Positions 58,390 to 64,000 of a DNA stretch of 64,000 nt are shown here, piece after piece. The stretch is from Vibrio maritimus (GTDB lineage: Bacteria > Pseudomonadota > Gammaproteobacteria > Enterobacterales > Vibrionaceae), in the NCBI GenBank assembly GCA_003263775.1, contig JYJJ01000067.1:124001-188000 (forward strand), given 5' to 3'. The number at the start of each line of letters is the position of its first letter. Position 1 is the stretch's first letter. Both the position numbers and the translations under genes were made by a program. Below the pieces are notes generated by a model. The model saw only the letters and a list, made by a program, of their open reading frames with translations, was not told the origin of the DNA and made no database searches.

Positions 58390-58417
58390 TTGAAATGAAA
58401 ACCCTTTAACCTATAGT
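58390..58417 (+). promoter_or_regulatory. Sigma-70-type promoter of fliM-flhB
   Basis: TTGAAA (58390-58395), 16-base spacer, TATAGT (58412-58417), about 60 nt upstream of fliM. Its -10 overlaps the -10 of the opposite promoter. No sigma-54 element was seen in this region. Confidence 0.6.
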
Positions 58418-58438
58418 TAATGTTAATTGTCGTGTCAA
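58410..58438 (-). promoter_or_regulatory. Sigma-70-type promoter of the flgB operon
   Basis: Minus strand TTGACA (58433-58438), 17-base spacer, TATAGG (58410-58415): perfect -35 and spacing. A TTGAG-N6-CTCAA dyad (58441-58456) lies directly upstream, where an activator or repressor could bind. Confidence 0.65.
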
Positions 58439-58478
58439 ACTTGAGAACGAACTCAAAAACACAAAAGGAAAACTTGAC

Positions 58479-59240
58479 ATGGAGAGAGTTTTATACACCG
58501 AATTTGGCAATCCAAACGTCAAAATGCGCAAGTTTTTACTCAAACATACCAGCCATTTTTCCAATGAAGTGATTGACTTATTCAAGTTCAACTTCGCTGG
58601 AAAAAACACCAAAGTGACGTTTACTGAAGCGAGCCATTATCCTGAAGAATCGGTGAAAGCGGTGCTCAACATCGAAGAGTTTGGCAATATTTTTTTCTAT
58701 ATCGAGCCACAAAACTTAGACCAGTTACTGCATAAGCACCTCAATAGCGATGAGCAAACAAAAATAACCGCCCAATCTATCGCAGACTTAACACAGACTC
58801 ACAATCGCTTATTCCAAAAATTTTCCATGGCGCTTGCCAATATCATGACGGCTGACGCCAAACACTACCTACTCGACAACACCGAACACGAGCCCTCAAA
58901 CGTTGGGGTCAATATTGTTTTTCGTGTCGATCATCAAGAGATAGCGATCACCATCATGATCGACGATCGTTATGTGAAAAAGCTTCGGGAAATGCTTGGC
59001 AATAATGAAACCTTTGATAGGGACGAGATCCTCAACACCCTGCGCTATCAACCTGTTGAGCTAGGATGTGTGCTGTTAAAGGGTCAGTGCACCTTGCACG
59101 AGCTGTCAAAACTGGTACCAGGTGATGTACTGCCTTTGACGCTATGTAAAAACCTCACCATCAAGGTCAACGGGCATCCGACCTTTTTTGGCAAACTGCA
59201 AACCATAGACTCAGAGCTGGGAGTGAAGATCGATGGCTGA
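58479..59240 (+). CDS. fliM: FliM, flagellar switch protein, short form
   Basis: 253 residues against roughly 330-350 for polar FliM. The C-terminal SpoA (FliN-like) domain is clear (LLKGQCTLHELSKLVPGDVLPLTL, NGHPTFFGKL). The middle domain is present but shortened. The N-terminal CheY-binding peptide (EIDALL type) is missing: the protein starts MERVLYTEFGNPNVK. AAAGGA precedes the ATG. First gene of the fliMNPQR-flhB operon; overlaps fliN by 8 nt. Confidence 0.88.
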   Translation: MERVLYTEFGNPNVKMRKFLLKHTSHFSNEVIDLFKFNFAGKNTKVTFTEASHYPEESVKAVLNIEEFGNIFFYIEPQNLDQLLHKHLNSDEQTKITAQSIADLTQTHNRLFQKFSMALANIMTADAKHYLLDNTEHEPSNVGVNIVFRVDHQEIAITIMIDDRYVKKLREMLGNNETFDRDEILNTLRYQPVELGCVLLKGQCTLHELSKLVPGDVLPLTLCKNLTIKVNGHPTFFGKLQTIDSELGVKIDG

Positions 59241-59622
59241 TAACAAACCAACGCGAGACCTCGACGTCTCCATCGAAGACATGAACTTACAAGATGAACT
59301 GCCTGATCTCGACGATTTAGATTTGGATCTTGACGATCTAGAAGATGAAGAGCTCCATGCCAATGATAGTTCACCAGCAAGCAGTGTGAACCTACTAAAA
59401 AGTATTCCGGTCGATATCACGGTTGAGGTTGCTCGTAAGACGTTGATCTTGGATGAGCTGCTCAATCTCAAATCAGGCAGTATCGTTATGCTAGAGAAGC
59501 ACGAAGGCGATCCTGTAGACATTAAAATTAACGGTACCTCTTTTGGTACCGGTGAGATCGTGTCTAAAAATGGTCAGTATGGTGTCAGGTTACTTAGCAT
59601 CATTAAAAAGCCGAGTCAGTAG
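59233..59622 (+). CDS. fliN: FliN, flagellar switch protein
   Basis: 129 residues. A very acidic N-terminal linker (Asp/Leu/Glu repeats, residues 20-45) precedes the SpoA domain: LLKSIPVDITVEVARKTLILDELLNL and GTGEIVSKNGQYGVRLL. Forms the base of the C-ring with FliM. Confidence 0.93.
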   Translation: MADNKPTRDLDVSIEDMNLQDELPDLDDLDLDLDDLEDEELHANDSSPASSVNLLKSIPVDITVEVARKTLILDELLNLKSGSIVMLEKHEGDPVDIKINGTSFGTGEIVSKNGQYGVRLLSIIKKPSQ

Positions 59623-59632
59623 GCAGACGCTC

Positions 59633-60388
59633 ATGACAGCATCAATGCGAATCGCACTGAGGTTGCTTGTTTGTTCAGTGCTGCTGATGCCCTACTTCGC
59701 GAACGCCGAGGGGCTGACCATTTTAACTGAGACTCAAGGTGACAATGGCACGGAATACAGCGTAAAACTGCAAATTCTGATCTTGATGACACTGCTCAGT
59801 TTCGTGCCTGCGTTTGTCATCATGTGCACCAGCTTCACTCGTATCGTGATTGTCCTTGCCATTCTTCGTCAAGCACTGGGCTTGCAGCAAACTCCGCCCA
59901 ATCAAGTGCTGGTCGGCATTGCGCTCATTTTTACCCTGCTCATCATGCGCCCGGTATGGACAAAGATCTACGACGACGCCTACGTGCCGTATAGCAATGG
60001 CGAAGCCACCTTGATTCAAGCACTCAAAACCGCCGAAAAGCCACTACGCCGCTATATGCTTGACCAAACTCAGCGCAAAGCGCTAGAGCAAGTCACTAAA
60101 ATCGCTGGCGAAACTAAAATCGCTGATGAAGAAGCCATCCCTTTTCTTATTCTCTTGCCCGCCTATTTACTCAGTGAACTCAAAGTAGCCTTTCAGATTG
60201 GTTTTATGTTGTTTTTGCCTTTCCTAGTCATCGACCTTGTCGTTGCTTCGGTATTGATGTCGATGGGGATGATGATGCTATCACCGCTCATCGTATCACT
60301 GCCCTTCAAGCTGTTGGTATTTGTCATTGTTGATGGCTGGGGATTGCTCATGGGAAGCCTTGCAAACAGCTTCTGGGTGAGCACATGA
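59633..60388 (+). CDS. fliP: FliP, export gate protein
   Basis: 251 residues. Cleavable signal peptide (ends ANA-E), then LQILILMTLLSFVPAFVIMCTSFTRIVIVLAILRQALGLQQTPPNQVL and AFQIGFMLFLPFLVIDLVVASVLMSMGMMMLSP, both FliP signatures. Start at ATG 59633, 10 nt after fliN; an upstream in-frame start within fliN is unlikely. Overlaps fliQ by 4 nt. No fliO precedes it. Confidence 0.96.
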   Translation: MTASMRIALRLLVCSVLLMPYFANAEGLTILTETQGDNGTEYSVKLQILILMTLLSFVPAFVIMCTSFTRIVIVLAILRQALGLQQTPPNQVLVGIALIFTLLIMRPVWTKIYDDAYVPYSNGEATLIQALKTAEKPLRRYMLDQTQRKALEQVTKIAGETKIADEEAIPFLILLPAYLLSELKVAFQIGFMLFLPFLVIDLVVASVLMSMGMMMLSPLIVSLPFKLLVFVIVDGWGLLMGSLANSFWVST

Positions 60389-60654
60389 GTCCGGAGCAAG
60401 CCGTCACGTTAGTCGGTCATGCCATTAGTGTTATTTTGCTTATGGTATCAGTGTTAATTTTACCCAGCCTGGTAGTCGGTCTCGTGGTGGCCATCTTCCA
60501 AGCCGTTACCCAAGTTAACGAGCAAACCTTGAGCTTTTTACCCCGTTTGCTGGTCACTTTATTGACCATTATTTTGGCTGGGCATTGGTTGGTACAGGAG
60601 ATCACAGACTTATTCATGTTCATCTTCACTGCCATCCCTACAGAGGTGGGGTGA
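60385..60654 (+). CDS. fliQ: FliQ, export gate protein
   Basis: 89-residue, two-helix membrane protein: MSPEQAVTLVGHAISVILLM and VGLVVAIFQAVTQVNEQTLSFLPRL are diagnostic. Confidence 0.96.
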   Translation: MSPEQAVTLVGHAISVILLMVSVLILPSLVVGLVVAIFQAVTQVNEQTLSFLPRLLVTLLTIILAGHWLVQEITDLFMFIFTAIPTEVG

Positions 60655-60658
60655 TGCC

Positions 60659-61441
60659 ATGGTCATCACGTTTACCGAAATCACACAATGGCTTGGGCTG
60701 ATTTGGTGGCCATTTGTGCGCTTAACGGGTCTATTCATAATTGCGCCCTTTTTTGGTGACAAAGCAATACCGATGAGAGTGAAAATTTTGTTCGCGTTTG
60801 TATTCTCACTGCTACTCGCTCCCATGATCGACACCGTTCCCCCTTTCAACCCATTCTCCATAGACGCGATTATCTTCACGCTTTATCAACTTATCTTCGG
60901 GTTTCTCATCGGCTTTGCGGTGATGATTTTCTTCACCATCTTCTCAATAGCTGGGCAAGCGATATCCATGCAAATGGGGCTGGCGATGGCGATTATGAAC
61001 GACCCTGCCAATGGGGTAAGCATCGCCATTATTGGTCGAATCATGTTTATCACTGCGATGCTACTATTTCTATCCATCGACGGTCATCTTATTGTGTTGC
61101 TACAACTCAAAAACAGCTTCACCCACTGGCCGCTCGACTCTTTGTTCCCATTTACCAGCATCGATTATGTTCTCAAGATGGTGTCATGGATGTTCGCAAC
61201 CGGGCTGCTAGTCGCTGCCCCTGCGATTGTTGTCATGCTGCTCAGTAACATCACCTTTGGATTAATGAATAAGGCGGCACCAGCGCTTAACGTCTTCGCC
61301 CTTGGCTTTCCGATGACCATGTTACTGGGGCTTTTTGCAATGATGGCGTCGCTGACAGGGATTGGCGATCACTACTTTGAACTGGCACTGGAGCTTAATC
61401 GACACCTAAATTACATCTTGAGGCTTCCCAATGGCGGATAA
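60659..61441 (+). CDS. fliR: FliR, export gate protein
   Basis: 260 residues, about six membrane helices. Conserved WWPFVRLTGLFIIAPFFGDKAIPMRVKILFAF and GQAISMQMGLAMAIMNDP segments. Start ATG 60659, 4 nt after fliQ. Overlaps flhB by 11 nt. Confidence 0.95.
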   Translation: MVITFTEITQWLGLIWWPFVRLTGLFIIAPFFGDKAIPMRVKILFAFVFSLLLAPMIDTVPPFNPFSIDAIIFTLYQLIFGFLIGFAVMIFFTIFSIAGQAISMQMGLAMAIMNDPANGVSIAIIGRIMFITAMLLFLSIDGHLIVLLQLKNSFTHWPLDSLFPFTSIDYVLKMVSWMFATGLLVAAPAIVVMLLSNITFGLMNKAAPALNVFALGFPMTMLLGLFAMMASLTGIGDHYFELALELNRHLNYILRLPNGG

Positions 61442-62579
61442 TCAAGACAGCGGTGACAAAAGTGAACTGCCCAGTCAACACAAGTTGGCTAAGGCACGTC
61501 GGGAAGGTCAGATCCCTAGAGCTAAAGACTTTGTCTCCTCACTCACTCTTGTTGTCGTTGTCGCCTATTACGTATTGAGCATAGATAGACTTGGGCAAAC
61601 TCTGATTGAGTTGTTTTTGATTTGCTATGAGTTCGATATCAGCATCATTGGTCAGTTTCATCTGCTTATTGAGCTGGTCGGCAAAGCGCTGTTTGCGATG
61701 ATCATGCTTTTCTTTCCTCTGTTGATCTATCAAGTTATTAGCGCCATTTTTGGCTCAACACTATTGGGAGGTTGGGTGTACAGTCCGACTTTGCTGGCCC
61801 CGAAGCTTGAGCGCATTAGTCCACTTAAAGGACTGAAACGCATCTTCTCAACCCAATCATTGGTCGAGTTGGTAAAAAATACGGTCAAGGTATCGCTGTT
61901 TTTCGCCATCCTCTATTGGGTCACCAATCAGTACATGGCTGTGATTACCGGCCTTGTTAGTGCGCCATTTGATAATGTGCTCTCGACCGTAAGCGCAATT
62001 ACTGTCGAGTACTTGGGCTATTTGCTACTGCTGATTTTGCTGTTTGGTCTGGTTGATTTTCCCTATCAGCGCTACGAGTTCACCAAGCAAATGAAAATGA
62101 CCAAGCAGGAGGTAAAAGATGAACACAAAGAGCAAGAAGGGCGACCTGAAGTAAAAGCGCGGATTCGGCAGATCCAAACGCAGAATGCTAAACGAGGCGC
62201 CAACGAGCGCGTACCAAACGCCAGTGTCGTGCTGACTAACCCTACCCACTATAGTGTGGCACTGGTCTACGACCTCTCCCAAGCCGAAGCTCCCTATGTC
62301 GTCGCGAAAGGAAAAGACGATGTGGCGGTGTACATACGTGAGCTCGCAGCTAAGCACCAGGTTGAAGTTGTGCAAAGTCCTGAACTGACCCGAGCTATCT
62401 ATCACACCACGCAAATCGATCAGATGGTGCCCAATCAACTGTTCGTTGCCGTGGCGCACATTCTTACCTACGTCAATCAACTAAAAGCATGGCGCCAAGG
62501 GCAAAGAAGCAAGCCCAATGGCTTGCCTCCTTTCGATATCCCAAAAGCTTGGAGTGATGCTACACCGCCGTCTGAGTAA
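61431..62579 (+). CDS. flhB: FlhB, export substrate-specificity switch protein
   Basis: 382 residues. Four membrane helices (about 30-205), then a cytoplasmic domain with the autocleavage motif NPTH in VVLTNPTHYSVALVYD near residue 264-267. N-terminal KSELPSQHKLAKARREGQIPRAKD is typical. It ends the plus-strand operon, and its last 20 nt overlap the end of the convergent formate dehydrogenase gene. Confidence 0.96.
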   Translation: MADNQDSGDKSELPSQHKLAKARREGQIPRAKDFVSSLTLVVVVAYYVLSIDRLGQTLIELFLICYEFDISIIGQFHLLIELVGKALFAMIMLFFPLLIYQVISAIFGSTLLGGWVYSPTLLAPKLERISPLKGLKRIFSTQSLVELVKNTVKVSLFFAILYWVTNQYMAVITGLVSAPFDNVLSTVSAITVEYLGYLLLLILLFGLVDFPYQRYEFTKQMKMTKQEVKDEHKEQEGRPEVKARIRQIQTQNAKRGANERVPNASVVLTNPTHYSVALVYDLSQAEAPYVVAKGKDDVAVYIRELAAKHQVEVVQSPELTRAIYHTTQIDQMVPNQLFVAVAHILTYVNQLKAWRQGQRSKPNGLPPFDIPKAWSDATPPSE

Positions 62580-64000
62580 CCCGCTCTAATCTTACCGCCG
62601 ATACCTTAAACTCGGGTATTTTGGCATGGGGATCGGTCGCGGTATTGGTGAGCTTATTGGCCGCCGATTCTGCAAAATGAAACGGTACGAACACGACGCC
62701 TTGCTGCATACGTTTGGTGACAAACGCTGGTGCAGAGATCTCGCCGCGTCGTGAGACCAGCCTGACTGGCTCGCCATTCGCGACGCCCATCGCTTCGGCA
62801 TCTTCTACGCTTATCATGATTCGCGGCCCAGCGAGGTTATCTAACCCTTTGGTTTTGCGCGTCATGGTTCCGGTGTGGAACTGCTCAAGTAGTCGCCCTG
62901 TGGTGAGTATCATCGGAAATTCTTTGTCCGGCAGCTCAGCCGCATACTCAAACGGAATCGCCGCCATTGCCCCTTTACCACGAATAAACTGGTCTTGGTG
63001 CATAATGCGAGTACCAAATGGCTTGACGTTGTTACACGGCCACTGCAATCCATTTTTACCCACCGATTGCCAGCGAATACCATGGTATTGCGGCGTCACA
63101 TCAGCAATCTCTTCGGTGATGTCTTGAACGGATTCATACTGCCAATCACTACCCATCGTATTGGCGATAGATTGGATAATTTGCCAATCTTCACGGGCCT
63201 CGCCTGGGGCTTTTACAGCCGGTACCAAACGTTGCACTCGTCGCTCAGTATTAGTGAAGTGCCCCGCTTTTTCGGCAAAGGAATAGGACGGCAACACGAC
63301 ATCGGCTAACTGCGCGGTCTCGGTGAGGAAGATATCTTGCACTACCAAGAAGTCCAAAGATTTTAGGCCATGCACCGCATGTGCTTGATCTGGGTCGCTC
63401 AATACTGGGTTCTCACCCATCACGTATAAGGCTTTGATGTCGCCATCGCAGGCACCGTCGATGATCTCTGTCAGCGTCTTACCGCGCTCGGTTGGCAAAT
63501 TGTCACTGTTCCATGCTTTAGCAAACTTCGCTTGCACTTCTGGGTTGGTGACTTTTTGATAGCCAGGGAAGTCGGTTGGCAGCGCCCCATATCACAAGAG
63601 CCTTGTACGTTTGATTGACCGCGAAGCGGGTTAATACCGCCACCTTCAACGCCGACATTGCCACAAAGCATTTGCAAGTTAGCAATTGAGCGTACATTGT
63701 CATGACCCGTCGTGTGCTGAGTGATGCCCATCGAATAGAACACGGACGTTACGTTAGCGGTACCGATCAGTTCGGCAACTCGCTCAATATCAAATGCCGC
63801 GACACCGGTAATGAGCGCCGCATTTTCTGGGCTGTAGTCCGATTTGCGGATCTCAGTGACAAACGACTCGTACCCCTCGGTGCGTTCATTGATAAACGCT
63901 TGATCATGCCAGCCATTTTTGTCGATAACATGCATGATCGCATTGAGTAGCATCACATCTGTACCCGGACGATGACGCACATAGAGCTCAGCGTGGTCGG
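62560..64000 (-). CDS. Formate dehydrogenase alpha subunit, C-terminal part (partial, one frame break)
   Basis: Molybdopterin oxidoreductase. The window starts inside the gene (reading DHAELYVRHRPGTDVMLLNAI) and runs to its stop. Motifs: MGITQHTTGHDNVRSIANLQMLCGNVG and GGINPLRGQSNVQGSCDMG (molybdopterin guanine dinucleotide contact), DVVLPSYSFAEKAGHFTNTERRVQ and a C-terminal MGD-binding domain (TGRLLEQFHTGTMTRK). The frame breaks near 63590 in a G run; one added G restores MGALPTDFPGYQKVTNPE. N-terminal iron-sulfur and selenocysteine/cysteine region lies outside the window. Confidence 0.92.

Noticed and set aside
3103..63600. Wholesale pseudogene formation or programmed frameshifting in flagellar and sugar genes
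   Set aside because: All breaks are one-base losses spread over unrelated genes, usually in short homopolymers, with conserved motifs on both sides and no slippery-site pattern. Sequence error explains this better.
1..64000. CRISPR arrays, insertion sequences, integrons or prophage genes
   Set aside because: No direct-repeat array, transposase, integrase or phage protein could be recognised on either strand.

Overview
The window looks like a chromosome segment of a marine gammaproteobacterium, most likely Vibrionaceae. The basis is the clpX-clpP-tig block next to a dctBD/dctPQM dicarboxylate system, a Vibrio-type MotY protein, LafA-like lateral flagellins and overall protein similarity. No rRNA, tRNA, insertion sequence, phage gene or CRISPR array was found.

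Layout. (1) 1-2566: clpX (partial), clpP and trigger factor, all on the minus strand. (2) 3103-9819: dctB-dctD two-component system on the plus strand and the dctPQM TRAP transporter on the minus strand, with a consensus sigma-54 promoter in front of dctP. (3) 9845-11014: secreted subtilisin-like protease. (4) 11210-17808: sugar ABC transporter (binding protein, two permeases, ATPase) and an adjacent kinase/regulator pair, reminiscent of the Pseudomonas glucose GtsABC-MalK / GtrS-GltR locus. (5) 17957-19716: selO and a 32-residue membrane peptide gene. (6) 19819-62579: a 43-kb lateral-type flagellar locus. Its blocks are lafU/lafT/lafS/fliL/fliK/fliT/fliS/fliD and two flagellins (minus); flhA and maf (plus); a pseudaminic-acid type sugar island (minus, 32033-42129); flgA/N/M, an unknown flagellin-like gene, fliG/F/E, motY and flgL through flgB (minus); and fliM/N/P/Q/R-flhB (plus). 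(7) 62560-64000: C-terminal part of a formate dehydrogenase alpha subunit.

The flagellar locus has every structural class needed for rod, hook, filament, cap, motor and export gate. It contains no fliH, fliI or fliJ (export ATPase complex) and no lafK (sigma-54 regulator), although the remaining order motY-fliE-fliF-fliG follows classical lateral clusters. An unrecognised 335-residue protein with flagellin-like segments sits where fliHIJ would be. The central sugar island carries all six Pse enzymes plus an adenylating ligase, a carrier protein, an FkbM methyltransferase, a Gfo/Idh-type oxidoreductase and a second acetyltransferase-like protein. With the Maf transferase next to flhA and the flagellins, this suggests a lateral flagellin carrying an acylated, methylated nonulosonic acid.

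Quality caveat: about 26 frame breaks affect 21 otherwise intact genes. Every one I examined is repaired by adding a single base, usually in a short homopolymer, and the repaired lengths become multiples of three. I read these as base-deletion errors in the sequence and annotate the genes as whole CDSs spanning the break.
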